Shown piece by piece: positions 1 through 10,575 of a stretch of 64,000 nt of DNA; within the stretch, counting starts at the first letter, position 1; every line of letters starts with the position of its first letter. A program made the position numbers and the translations under genes. Origin of the DNA: Diaporthe sp. PMI_573. Its lineage: Eukaryota > Ascomycota > Sordariomycetes > Diaporthales > Diaporthaceae. The notes beneath the pieces were generated by a model. The model was not told the DNA's origin, did not search any database, and saw nothing but the letters and a program-made list of their open reading frames with translations. The stretch covers positions 124,001 to 188,000 of the forward strand of contig JAJTUP010000051.1 of NCBI GenBank assembly GCA_021399435.1. Direction: 5' to 3'.

Positions 1-776
1 ACTGCGAGACCATCCGGTCCACCCAGGTCAGCAGCGTGTCGCGCGCCCTGGGGGTGTCGGACCAGGACAAGGCTGCCGAGGCCTTCCACTTGTCGGGCCA
101 GGCCCAGCTCTGCCCGCCGGACAGGAGCGCTCACATCTCCTCCCACAATGCCGTGCGCGCCGCCCCGGACGCTTCTTCTGCCAAGGAGAAGCTCGCGGCC
201 TACGCGCGCGAGAGGAGGTACCGCCAGCTGGAACAAAACTACGAAAAGGCCCGCCGGCGCGCCGAGAAGAAGGGCCGCAGGCTGCCGCCGAGGGACCAGT
301 ACTACGACCACTGGGGCTACTCGTACTTCATGTACAGCCCCTTCATCTACCCCATGTACTTCACGCCGGGCATGTACTACGGCTGGGACCCCGGCTACGT
401 GAGCTCTGGCGGCAGTGGGGGGTGGGCGAGCTGTGCCGCGGGTAGCTGTTCGGCGGGCGTCTCGGCGGGGGCCTGCGGTGGGGCTGGTGGTTGTGGTGGC
501 GTTGGAGTGAGTATTTTCCTTCCCCCCCCCTCTTTTACTGTATCTTGGGTTTTTGCCTAGTACTCTTTTGTGTTTCTCTCGTGCTGACTGTTTCCCGACA
601 GGCCGGTGGTTCATGTGGTGGAGGAGGAGGAGGAGGAGGAGGCTGTGGAGGCGGAGGCGGCGGAGGTAAGTTGAAATCCTTTCATAACGTAAAATGCCCT
701 GTAGATCGTGACTAACTCATGTCGATCAGGTTGTGGTAGTAGCGGTGGTGGCGGTTGTGGTGGAGGGGGAAGCTAA
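1..776 (+). CDS. Glycine-rich domain protein (DUF1399/GRDP type), 3' part
   Basis: This is the 3' end of a gene that enters from the left edge; the frame is open from base 3, so the true start lies outside the window. Exons are 1-506, 602-665 and 730-776, joined by introns 507-601 (GTGAGT...CAG) and 666-729 (GTAAGT...CAG), both phase-compatible. The protein has a charged helical stretch (AAYARERRYRQLEQNYEKA), then an aromatic block rich in Tyr, Met and Pro, and ends in a low-complexity Gly/Cys tail of the GGGGCGGGG kind. This order, with the HISSHNAV segment before it, matches my recollection of the C-terminus of fungal DUF1399 proteins. These are often mislabelled as sulfonate dioxygenases. 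The function is not established. Both introns interrupt the Gly-rich tail itself. Confidence 0.7.
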
Positions 777-1363
777 TGGCCCGGGACTGAGATCTGAATC
801 CTGTTGATGAGATAGAGATACCCTCGTTGAAGTTTCTTTTAGCTACGTCATGTTGCTCCCCTGAAATGACAGCGTCTATTCGAATCCGTTCAATATTTCA
901 CACGTCTTGGTGAATTACGCCAAGCGTGGTGTCACACTCTGATGAGACCTGTAGAGACAGACGAGTAGATGTGTGGTGTAGGATTTATTGCTACTCCCGA
1001 CTTTTATGCAATTGGATACTCCCTCGGAGTGGTGAATATTCATGGCCTCGCCGGATGGGCTTCGGCTTCGAGCATAGGCCGTGTTCGGGCTGCTTAAGCT
1101 GGATTATTTATTGCACAAAGCCCCCGGGGCGACGGTTTCATCCCGAGGCTCCGGTCGACCGCACGGCGTTACGACCGGCCCAAAGCCGGGCCCTAGGCCC
1201 ACCCATGCAGCCAAGCATCTACCCGCCGTCAGCGCTGCGCGTATAAGTAAAGAGCCGCCGGCTGGACAAGACAAGACACGCACGGCATTCCAGGCCGACG
1301 ACATTTGACAGCGGACGGGCGGGTGATAATGAACCCGCCAATCACCCAGCTTTCAGAAACAGC
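777..1363. other. Intergenic; PrpF-family promoter region
   Basis: No coding exon is supported here. The right half becomes GC-rich and carries the TATA-like element listed separately. The short reading frames on both strands (for example 926-1246) have no recognisable domain. Confidence 0.6.
1242..1247 (+). promoter_or_regulatory. TATA-like box of the PrpF-family gene
   Basis: TATAAG lies 122 bp upstream of the ATG at 1364. It would place transcription start in time to include that ATG rather than only the internal ones at 1466 and 1496. Confidence 0.4.
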
Positions 1364-2608
1364 ATGCATCGCCGAAACCCCGTGACATCTTGTCTGCGCC
1401 ATCTCCCCCGGTACATCGCCCGCAACCCCCAGCCTCGGCAAAGAACCGTGACGTGCCCGACAACGATGTGGACAGGAGGCCCCCCCTCGACGCGGATGGT
1501 CTCGTCCCAGCGGCGCAAGCAGAACTCGCTCCCGGCAGCCTACTACCGCGGGGGCACCTCGAGGGCAGTCTTTTTCCGGCGGGACGACCTGCCCGAGAAC
1601 AGAGATGACTGGGCCACACAGTTCCTCGGCGTGATCGGGAGCCCGGACCCGGACAACGGCCGGCAGCTGGACGGCATGGGCGGGGGGATCTCTAGTTTGT
1701 CCAAGATCTGCGTCGTCGGCCGGTCCTCTCGCGAGGACGCTGATGTTGACTATACCTTCGTCTCACTGGGGGTCAAGAACGCGCATGTTGACTACTCCAG
1801 CAACTGCGGCAACATGTCCTCCGCCGTGGGGCCGTTCGCGGTCGACAGCGGGATGGTGGAGGCGCCAGCCGGCAGCACCACCGAGAGCGACTTCACTGTC
1901 CGCATCCACAACACAAACACCAGCAAGATAATCCACGCCACGTTCCCCGTCGTCGACGGCGAGGCCGTAGCCCACGGCGACTTCACCATCGACGGCGTCT
2001 CAGGCACCGCAGCGCCGATCCGGCTAGACTTCATCCGGCCCGCAGGTTCGCGTACAGGAAAACTCCTGCCCACAGGCAACGTGACGGACACGATCGAGGG
2101 TGTCAAGACGACCTGCATCGACGTCGCCAACCCGTGCTGTTTCGTGCTCGCCTCGGACCTGGGCGTCGACGGGCGGATTACCCCACAGGGGATCGAGGAC
2201 CATCCGACGCTGATGCACACGCTGGACAAGATCCGGCGGGAGGTCGGCGTGCGGATGGGCCTGGCTGGGACGCCTGGGGAAGTGCCGGGGAGTGTCCCCA
2301 AGATTGCCGTTGTTTCTCCCGATGGGGAGGCGGGTGGGAGCATAGTCGCGCGCGCGATGTCTGTGGGCCAGCCTCACAAGGCGATCCCCGTCACGGTCGC
2401 GCTTGCTCTCGCGGCAGCTTCGAAATTGCCTGGTAGCACTGTCTCTGAGTGCATGAGCGTGGTACCTGGGGAGGCTGGGCTGGTTATTCATCATGCGAGT
2501 GGCACGTTGCATGTCGATGCGAAGTATGATGGAGAGGGTGAGCTTGAAAAGGCCACTGTGTTCAGGACAGCTAGACGATTGATGGAGGGGAGGATATTCT
2601 GGAAATAG
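1364..2608 (+). CDS. PrpF-family isomerase, possibly mitochondrial
   Basis: Single-exon gene, 414 aa. The family signature AAYYRGGTSRAVFF is at residues 58-71, followed by GMGGGISSLSK, NCGNMSSAVG and CCFVLASDLG. These identify the PrpF/DUF453 fold (diaminopimelate-epimerase-like). Known members isomerise tricarboxylates: PrpF acts on 2-methylaconitate in the methylcitrate route, and others on oxalomesaconate or aconitate. The substrate here is unknown. The signature normally begins near residue 10, so the ATG at 1364 adds about 45 residues. That extension has seven Arg and no Asp/Glu in its first 30 residues, as expected of a mitochondrial presequence. ATGs at 1466 and 1496 would give cytosolic forms. 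A TATA-like box supports the first start. There are no pathway partners nearby. Confidence 0.88.
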   Translation: MHRRNPVTSCLRHLPRYIARNPQPRQRTVTCPTTMWTGGPPSTRMVSSQRRKQNSLPAAYYRGGTSRAVFFRRDDLPENRDDWATQFLGVIGSPDPDNGRQLDGMGGGISSLSKICVVGRSSREDADVDYTFVSLGVKNAHVDYSSNCGNMSSAVGPFAVDSGMVEAPAGSTTESDFTVRIHNTNTSKIIHATFPVVDGEAVAHGDFTIDGVSGTAAPIRLDFIRPAGSRTGKLLPTGNVTDTIEGVKTTCIDVANPCCFVLASDLGVDGRITPQGIEDHPTLMHTLDKIRREVGVRMGLAGTPGEVPGSVPKIAVVSPDGEAGGSIVARAMSVGQPHKAIPVTVALALAAASKLPGSTVSECMSVVPGEAGLVIHHASGTLHVDAKYDGEGELEKATVFRTARRLMEGRIFWK

Positions 2609-3786
2609 CCCTCAAGTGTTGACATCTGATGAACAGAGGGCTCAACCTGGCGGCATGTTTGCAAGACAAGAACGGACTCTATAAACTGCCTCAAGCGCTT
2701 CTAACTCTACTTAATCTTTCTGAGTAGCCCAAGGAACTTCGTCTTTCCTAGGCATCAAACCAGGTCAACCGATTATATGCCGAATTCTACTTCCATCTAA
2801 GCGATTCCGAGACAAAATCTCATAAAGGCCACCATAAAGCTTCCCATAGCAAACCCACAGGAGGATATCCCACAGAAGCACAGAGGTTATCCATAGGAGG
2901 TATCCCAAAGGAGGTATCCTACAGAATAGCATCTTAAGAGTAAGTATCCTGTAAGAAGTAGGAGGTTGTCTTAGACGAAGGTGCCTGACTAGGGCGTATT
3001 CTAGGAGGTAAGAAATTATCCTACAGGAGGTTGTCCTACAGCAGGACATTTTAAGAGAGGTTATCGCGCGTAATTGACCACGCCACAGCAAATATCAAGG
3101 CGCAGAAGAATCCAATACATCCACAGGAGAACAGAGCGACCCAGTTGATGCCTTCCGTGAAATGCACTCCCCAACCAACGGTGCTACCCTTTACAGGGCA
3201 GGCTTGCAATCGAATAGGGGGGCCTAAACCCCTACCCTTTGATTAGAAATTGAGACGGATTACCTACTGTTAATAAAGTAAACTACTTGGCTAAAAGACC
3301 AGAATTTCTAATTGTTATTAGAATCCCATAGTAGTACATAAGCCTGTACCGTCACAGAAGGTAAAAAAGAAAATGGATAGAATTACTCCACCTCCTAGTC
3401 TGATTATATATACACTTCTCGTTAGTAACCCAATCCCCCTCCACCGTTCACTCGTCCCTGTACCACATTAGACTTGCAATACTATCCTTCTCCCTATCGA
3501 TACACTTATAGGTAACTCCTATCTGATGTCCTTCTTAGGAGCTCCAAGGGGTTTTAAATCTGGATGTTGTAAGACTGCTGCTTGACAGCCTCAGCCTACG
3601 CGACCTGGATGATGGCCCCGAATCCCTCAGTTATAGGTCGTCTAGACTAGTCTCCTCCTCCACTATACATTTAAGGATGAAGAATGCATCCTCCTTAATT
3701 TTTTAATATCGCCCATTCTGATTTTAAGTTTCTGAAACAAATGGCCTTGAGATTCTTGGCGGGCAGCCGATTTCTGCAAGACTTAG
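2609..3786. repeat. AT-rich intergenic field with degenerate short repeats
   Basis: No gene is supported. From about 2850 to 3065 a short motif of the form GGAGGTATCCYACAG recurs in many imperfect copies, with variants such as GGAGGTTGTCCTACAG. Spacing is irregular, mostly 15-30 bp. The rest, to 3786, is AT-rich with many stops in all frames. This looks like the decayed remains of a repetitive element, possibly altered by RIP, but no terminal repeats, target duplications or transposase fragments can be recognised. Confidence 0.45.
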
Positions 3787-6700
3787 TTACAGACCCATGT
3801 GAACATAGGCCGCCCATGTGAAATACGCCCTGTCCGGTGTGCTTTCATCGTCTTGCCGATTCTTTCGCCTGGCACACAAGTCTCGCCAATCTTCCACGTA
3901 TTTCACAGCATCCTCCAGATATTGACCGTTCCCTTGAGAACCAGGCGCTGATTTGTGCCTCGTTCTCTCAACCTCGTCTTTATTACCAGCCTCCTCTCTC
4001 CCAGCCCCCATGCCTGCGTCGTCTAATCGACCCATCAGCGTGTTTCTTAGCTCCCTTGTTGCAATGTTGAGGGCCAGAGCTACTTCGTCCCGTTTTCCAT
4101 TCTTCATATTGCATTTTAGCTTCGAGTAGAAGAGTGAGGCGAGTTTTTGGGATTGACTGTCCGATACCTCCCACAGAGTTCCCACGATATGCCGAAAGCC
4201 GGCAAGGAGGAAGGCGCCATTCAAATGGGATGACTCGTTCATGAGCCTTTCCTCGTGTGTTCTGCTCGTCGAGCAGGCAGAAAGATAGGCCAGCCACGGC
4301 CGGGCTGCCGTCATCTCGTCGGTCATCAGATCCTCTCCGCTCAATCTTTCCTTATTTGGGAGGAGAAGATAGCTCTGTGATGGGTCTGTCGGGTGTGCGT
4401 ATCCATGTCCAGCGAAATGAAAGACCTGACTATGTTTGATCAACTTTATGACGCTCTCCTTCGCAGGGTTGTGCATTACATGCACATCTGATGGATTCAG
4501 CGTTTCCAGGAGCGTATCCTGAACGGCTAGGACCTCTGATTCAGCATGCAGAAGATCTAAATGCTCATTCGTACGACTGACGGACACCAGCAAGGCGCTT
4601 TTGACCTCATGGGATTCTTGTGAGGATTGATGTAGCGCAAGTAAAACTTTAACGGATGGTATATATGATGACACCACCCAATCCAATGCCGAATTTTGTG
4701 AGCCAAGCTGGCAATCTCCGGCACCATGAAGTGGGACCTGGCTCAGCAGGGCAGAGGGTACCCACCATATATGTGGAGGCTCTTTACCAGGCTGCGGGGG
4801 CCCGCTGATGCCCAACTGGCTGCAGGTGAGGATGGGATGGACGATAGCCTGCCATAACCATCGCAAAATAGGCTGCATGGCCTGTTCACGCCGAAACTGG
4901 CTTTCTTCAGTGAGTGACTTCCTGAAAGATCTCACGCGCTCCTCAATTCGCTGCTGGGGTGCGTCTGGAAGTGGAATTGGTTCCTTGTCAACCTTTCCCC
5001 CCTTTATTATCAAGGCATGAGACCCTAACGGCCCCCACGTAGTATTGATAACCACGACCGTATAGTCTCTGATGTGGTTCAAGTCCTTTTCTGTGAATGG
5101 TGATGGCTCAGTATCTGAGGGTTCTTGGTGCACGGGACGTTTTGCTGCCAGCGAGGTTCTGTTGTCTTCATTATAAACGGTATCCGGATACATTTGGTTC
5201 GGCACAGATGGTTCTTGAAGATACTGCGACCATGGCGAAATCCCAAGTTCTTCGTGCGACTCTAACTGCTTCCCAAATTTCTGGCCAGAGGCTTCACGGC
5301 GGTTTTGCGCCTCTAATCTCGAATTCAGAAACACCGCCCGGCAGGTCTCTAATCTCGATAGCGCCGTGAAAGTATCTTTCCCACACTGTAGTGCCAAACC
5401 ACATGCCAGATCGCCCACCATATAAAGATTTCTCATTTGTCGCACGTGGTCCTCCTGGTTGAGGGTTGAAAAGGTGAAGTTGGGAAAGGCCCTCACTGCT
5501 GCAAGTATGATTGTCTCGATCTCAGTTGTCTGACAAAGGACAGCCAGCCATGACGAAAGTGTCCCCAAAAGTGTAACATGGTTCACTGTAAGGTTCCCGC
5601 CACTGTTAATAGCCGCCTTGGCGAGACGGATGGCTTCTTTCATATCTTCCTCGGCATCGGATGGCGTCGTTGTGCAATCATGGAGTACTTGTATGATAAC
5701 CTTCCGCACGAGGTTGTTCGCAAGGTAAAGCCGGCCGTCAATCAATTCTTCCAATAGAAGAAGATCAATCGGGCCTGGTTCGCGGTGGGTCTGAATTTCC
5801 AGAAGAGTCAGGGCCTGACGGTCGAATTCAGAAGCCATGTCCAGATGACAGAGGCCTTCCTCCCAAGCCCCCTGCTCATTTTCGTAGTATCCCTGGTGAC
5901 GATAGCAATAGACCAGCAGGCTAAGGCTACTGCATTGAAGATGAATGCTCTCAGGTTCCATCTGGGCCATCCTCTGCGCCAATTGGTGTGCTCTGGATAG
6001 CCAACTCGATTCTCGGGGGTTGCGCATCCACAACCCCATGGCCAAATGGCATGCGCATGGTATGTAGGCGAATGCCACTGCACGACTCATCCCGTCCAGC
6101 GACTGATCGCTAGGGATAAGTTTATGCACCAATTGAGGCAGATCATCGACCCACACATTGTAGGTTCTGTCAATCTCTTTTTGGTTCAGATCTTCGAACA
6201 CCATCGCAATAATGCTGGTCTTGAATGCCGCCCTATACGGCTCCGGGAGTTCATCGGACGCCTCCATGACAATGCCCATGCCTTCCATTGCCAGAACTTT
6301 TCGAGGATCACGGCTATATTCCCGAATCCGCTCCCCGGCAATCTCGAATAGTAGAGCACATTTCAATAATATAGATTTGCCCTCGAGATCCAGGCCGGCA
6401 GGACCCCCGCCCAGGACAAAGCTAGCAGGATCTAATAATTTTTTGGCATCTTCGAAACCTTGTGTCAATGGCTCTGGCTTCAGGAAGATGTAGACTAGCC
6501 TGGTCAGCCCTATCAACAGCTCATGAGACTCGTGTGGCGGTAACTCGAAAACTGCTTCAAGTGAATCTAAATGATCGTCAATATGTTCCGGGTGCCTGAA
6601 CCTCAACGTGCTGATGGATGTCAAAGAGGTGGTTCTCTGTATATTCTGTGGCGTCAGGGTTGCTGTCACGCCAAAGCTTGTTAGCAAGTTTAATCGAGGG

Positions 6701-7032
6701 AACTTGACCTTCTGGTGGATGCGATCCTGACGAGTTTCTCACTTACGCATGCGTCTCCTATGGTAGCATGAGACAAGGAGGCAATACGCTTGACGTGAGA
6801 CGTCCGACGTGACGGTGGCGTCTTGCAGAAATCTTCGCAGAGCTCTGATAAGCTCCTCGAGATGAGCGGCTTGGTCTGTACGACCAGCCGTTGAGCATCG
6901 CCGAAGTGTTTCATCATACACCGACACTAAGTTTGCGTGTTCTTCAGGTAGATTCGTTCGCAATATTCCTCCCAGGCGGCGAGCGGGAGATATGTCTGAG
7001 TTGAGGGTGTGACCCTGCGGGAGTTGTTCCAT
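3787..7032 (-). CDS. TPR-CHAT caspase-fold protease
   Basis: Two exons, 7032-6747 and 6662-3787, give about 1053 aa. The intron 6746-6663 has GTAAGT, a CTAAC branch point 17 nt from the acceptor, and CAG. A TTG-initiated reading of the second exon alone would be wrong. The N-terminal two thirds is helical and repeat-like, as in TPR arrays. The C-terminal third is a CHAT domain (caspase HetF associated with TPRs). It has the catalytic pair in HFAGHG (His848, codon 4407-4405) and LSACST (Cys892, codon 4275-4273), then GFRHIVGTLWEV. Both dyad residues are present, so activity is plausible. In this family CHAT cleaves partner proteins, including gasdermin-like pore formers in bacteria and fungi. 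The N-terminal 95 aa are predicted from splicing. The first ATG (7032) is the best start, but the frame is open to about 7173, so more upstream exons are possible. A caspase gene lies 1.3 kb away, divergently oriented. Confidence 0.85.
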
Positions 7033-7142
7033 GTCTGCACTGGGAAGGTCTGCCACAGCTGGCACCTCTTTCAAGACGATGAAAACAGCTGCGCAGCACA
7101 CCCATGAGAGTGTTTGTCCCCTCAAAGAAAAGAATACTGCGT

Positions 7143-7714
7143 TCAATATGAGAGAGACGATAGGATTTTGCAAGGCGGACGAAATTTCCCAGCAAAGGAG
7201 AAACGTGACGAATTAGGCAGCGTTGAGGCTCTGGAATCAGTTGGGTAGCTGAGCCGCATGCCTGATCTTGTTACACGACGGAGGCTCAGAAGTCGCTTGA
7301 CACGGTCTTGCTTTGCCTCAAGGTACTTTTGATTAGATTGTTCATTGGCTCTAGTTATCGTCGATATCACTTCGCTGACCACCATCCTATCAATTAACAC
7401 ATGGCCAGCTTCGACTTCAAAGAGCGGTGGGTGACCAACAGAGCCTGATGGACAGTCGCTTGGCCTCCCTGGCCCCCATGCGCACTGCCCACCAATTTAG
7501 AGAACACAGGTTTACTTATCGGGAATAGTGTTCGAAGTGATTGCACAAAATATTCAGCAGTGCTAGTGCTGATCACGACACTGTCGTAAGTCTCCGGTCG
7601 TTCTACAACAGTCAATAGTGGGACCTCGGAACCGGTCAACTAGGTGTATGTATTTGCCACGAGCCACCTGGTCAGTAATCACTCTCGTTCACATGACGAG
7701 GACAATCTGACATG
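7143..7714 (-). CDS. Unassigned split gene or pseudogene between the proteases
   Basis: The minus strand holds two coding-like stretches in different frames. The first runs from about 7639 and includes TVVERPETYDSVVIS. The second, upstream of 7278, includes HPPLFEVEAGHVLIDRMVV and a charged helix ending KRLLSLRR. A tentative model starts at an ATG near 7714 (MSDCPRH) and uses one weak intron, GTGAAC to CTAG at 7641, and one 47-nt intron from a GTAAAC donor. Both keep phase, but the donors are poor. I do not recognise a family. It could be a small partner protein, 5' exons of the CHAT gene, or a decayed gene. Position between the two proteases makes it worth modelling. Confidence 0.3.
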
Positions 7715-8346
7715 CAGGCTGGGCATTGATATGGTGGTGCATTGATTTAGTGGTGTGTCCGAAGCGAGGCTGCCTGTGCTGCACCGCTTCTTATTTCGCA
7801 CGACATGAGATAGTATGTGCGGCTGCTTCCCCTACTACTGCTGCTCTCTAGGGTGGTCACCCTTATGGGCTCTTGGCGCAGTCGGCCTTCGCATGTAGAT
7901 ACCCCTGACGGTGCAGCCTGACACGCTCAAACTGCAGCCTGCCAGCCCACTGCATACTGCACGGAGCTGTTAGATCGCCTTACCAGTCGGGCGTCGCTTG
8001 CTATTCCAAGCAGCGTTTCCTTGTAACGTTACTGGACGGCACAGAAATGCGGCTCAACCAGAAAAGATTGGCACACACATTTCCTCTCACAATTCTAATA
8101 ATGTTCGGGGAGCCATTAGGGCCACGCCGCTATTCTCAAGCGGCAGATATTACCTACAGATATATAACAGTGCCGTGGAAGTAGTAGAGCCTCGCGACAC
8201 TGGTTAAGCGATTAGGTACTTAATGACGATAATGCCTTCGGGGGATTTACAGTGGGTCCGCTTGCCATTCTGTTCTAGTAAATCACTGCCTGGCTCTTTC
8301 AACAGCATAGCCTGACGTTAATTGACTGCTACGGGGAACTCACATA
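7715..8346. other. Intergenic region upstream of the caspase gene
   Basis: No exon is recognised on either strand. This stretch should carry the promoter of the caspase gene and perhaps that of the minus-strand gene. No clear TATA box is seen close to the ATG at 8347. Confidence 0.5.
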
Positions 8347-10575
8347 ATGACCTCTTTCACCAGTCCTGGGTCCATGCCCGCAATGCAAAACCCAGTCAGA
8401 CACGCCTTACTCATTGGTGTTGATTTTTACTACAGAGGAATTGCCAGAGGCCCAGGTATTGAATACCGTAACCTTCGTGGCTGTTGCAACGACGTCGATC
8501 ACGTCGCAGAGTACCTCAAGAATGTGCTCAAAGTGGAGAATATCACCAAGTTAACGGCAACATGTGACCCCAGAAACAGCAACGCGCCCATCGAAGTGCC
8601 CTGGCGACTCCCCACGAGACACAATGTCCTCCAGCATCTCGAACACATATGTAACATCGCGAAGCCTGGAGATCTTGTCTACATTCACTTTTCTGGACAT
8701 GGGACCCGGCGCGGCACTTTGGACGCAGTTTCAAATCCAGTCCTGGGGGACCGATATTCTGGTACAGCTCTTGTCATGACCGATGTTCAGAACTCTGACG
8801 CCGTTCACTGGGCCCCAGTCGGTACATCTCGTCAAACACGCAGGGGAGGTCAGTATCTTACTGGGTATGATCTAGGAGTTTACGTGCGAAGGATGATGCA
8901 AACGAAGGCTGTGCGAGTCTTGATAGTTCTTGACAGCTGCTTCTCTGGTGCGGGCCTTCGCCACGGCCAAGAAGAGGTCGCGATACGAGGCGCACCGCAC
9001 GAAGTTGACACTTCATTCCTGACGAGTGACGAGGAGGCCGAAGAGGAGATTGACCAGATGACCCGTCTGTACTTCCAAGATGACTACAGAGACCTAAGTT
9101 CTCAGCGCAAAGACTGGATCATGGGCGACAATTCTCCCCTGAGGGCTGCAAGGAATGGATGCGTCGTCCTCACAGCCAGTGCTATAGACCAGCGAGCCGC
9201 TGAAGGCCCTTACGGACCAGGTGGCATCTGGCAAGGTGCCTTGACATCGAAAATGTTGATACGGCTAAAAGTCTCAGGGGCCGCAGTCCTATCCTACGAG
9301 CAGCTCCACCGTCAACTGCTTGATGGGTTCAGAACGATGCAGACTCCCAGAATACATGGACCCATCGAATACGGTTTCTTCAGCAATACAACCGTGGTTG
9401 ATAGACAGATCAGTCATATCAAATCAACCAACGGCACCCATATCGACCTAGACGTCGGTAGAGCACAGGGAGTTTTCGTTGGGGCCACCTACTATGTTAT
9501 CCCGTTTGATTACGGTACAATTCAGGACCATGACATGGAAATGGAAGCCCGACAGGGAAAGATTGTGAAGGCTACTGTGGAATCAGCGGAGGATCTATTC
9601 TCAAAGGCCCGTCTTCACCAACCTTTGTCGAAACCACCCACCCACTGCGTGCTTCGAGACTGGGCCTTGAAGGACAAGACTCTAGTTCGGCTCCAGAATT
9701 TTCCACCCTCGATGCACACAAGGAGCGCCCTACAGAACGAGATCGAGAAGACTCACAATCTTTCCACCCTTGTAGATGAGTCTGATCGCCGCGCTGTCAA
9801 GTTCACCGTTGAAGCTAGAGGTCTTCACTACGTGATTAATCGTCACAACCCCTGGACCAGAACCGATACTGCCATTCGCGGGCTCCCGGCGATACGTTTG
9901 GGGGATCTCCAGGCTGGGAGAAAGCTCGGCATGATTATTCGCCACGTTGCGCGATACTGGGAGATTCAAGGTCTGCGCCCATCTCCAGCCACAGGCTCTC
10001 CGGAGCAGGTGAACATTATCCCTGCAGAACACATTGGCATCCTTGTTCGCGGACGAAAGAGTCGATGGGACAGAGAATTCCAAGTGCACATGGGACCTGA
10101 TGGAGTCTACCCTCTAATTGATGGGTGGGAGTACGACTTGAAACTCAGTTACACTGGCACCCTCAATAGCGCCTATATCGCTGTGTTTGCTGCGAATACA
10201 TCTTGGGCCATCGAGAAGCTACAGCCTGATTATCGAGGTACCGAACAAATAGAAGCCCGAACGACGATTTCAATTCCCAGGCTGGAGTGGAATCTCGACG
10301 CAAACATCCCCGAGGGCCACATTGAAGCCAACGATACTCTTGTGTTGTTCATTTCCAGTCACCCTGAGCCACTATGGGATGGGATTGAGCTGGAGAAGCT
10401 CCCAGCTGATATACACAGGGACTGTGGTGAAGATGATGTCCTGATACCAGACCCTACATATAGGATCGGAGACAAGGATAAGCAAACGAGACTGGCGAAT
10501 CTCAATACCGCTCAAGGGATCAAGCCCATGTCATGGGGCGTTGTTCATTACAAATTCCGCACAACAAGGATTTAG
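8347..10575 (+). CDS. Caspase-family (C14) protease with large C-terminal extension
   Basis: Intronless, 742 aa, with a true ATG. The caspase fold begins at residue 18 (RHALLIGVDFYY) and includes LRGCCNDVDHVAEYL, the catalytic His118 in HFSGHGTR, and Cys198 in LDSCFSGAG. The dyad is intact. The p10-like part follows with VVLTASAIDQRAAE and GGIWQGALTSKML. An acidic linker (SDEEAEEEIDQM) just after the Cys region is a candidate processing loop. From about residue 360 to the end is a long, predicted beta-rich region seen in fungal C14 proteins but without an assigned function. The length is roughly twice that of an ordinary metacaspase core. There is no signal peptide, so it is probably cytosolic. 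It lies between a divergent TPR-CHAT gene and a convergent DUF6594 gene, which suggests a role in regulated cell death. Substrate specificity (Arg/Lys or Asp) cannot be told. Confidence 0.88.
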   Translation: MTSFTSPGSMPAMQNPVRHALLIGVDFYYRGIARGPGIEYRNLRGCCNDVDHVAEYLKNVLKVENITKLTATCDPRNSNAPIEVPWRLPTRHNVLQHLEHICNIAKPGDLVYIHFSGHGTRRGTLDAVSNPVLGDRYSGTALVMTDVQNSDAVHWAPVGTSRQTRRGGQYLTGYDLGVYVRRMMQTKAVRVLIVLDSCFSGAGLRHGQEEVAIRGAPHEVDTSFLTSDEEAEEEIDQMTRLYFQDDYRDLSSQRKDWIMGDNSPLRAARNGCVVLTASAIDQRAAEGPYGPGGIWQGALTSKMLIRLKVSGAAVLSYEQLHRQLLDGFRTMQTPRIHGPIEYGFFSNTTVVDRQISHIKSTNGTHIDLDVGRAQGVFVGATYYVIPFDYGTIQDHDMEMEARQGKIVKATVESAEDLFSKARLHQPLSKPPTHCVLRDWALKDKTLVRLQNFPPSMHTRSALQNEIEKTHNLSTLVDESDRRAVKFTVEARGLHYVINRHNPWTRTDTAIRGLPAIRLGDLQAGRKLGMIIRHVARYWEIQGLRPSPATGSPEQVNIIPAEHIGILVRGRKSRWDREFQVHMGPDGVYPLIDGWEYDLKLSYTGTLNSAYIAVFAANTSWAIEKLQPDYRGTEQIEARTTISIPRLEWNLDANIPEGHIEANDTLVLFISSHPEPLWDGIELEKLPADIHRDCGEDDVLIPDPTYRIGDKDKQTRLANLNTAQGIKPMSWGVVHYKFRTTRI

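Noticed and set aside
1792..2512. Minus-strand frames of 160-183 codons
   Set aside because: Antisense to the PrpF-family gene, produced by GC-rich third positions.
2780..3080. CRISPR-like array
   Set aside because: Repeats are degenerate and unevenly spaced, with no constant repeat/spacer structure; the organism is a eukaryote.
3674..3708. Hairpin AGGATG/CATCCT followed by a T-run, resembling a bacterial terminator
   Set aside because: The sequence is fungal nuclear DNA, where such terminators do not operate; likely chance in AT-rich sequence.
7143..7714. Gasdermin-like gene next to the CHAT protease
   Set aside because: Looked for because fungal gasdermins neighbour proteases, but no convincing family feature could be seen; kept only as an open question.
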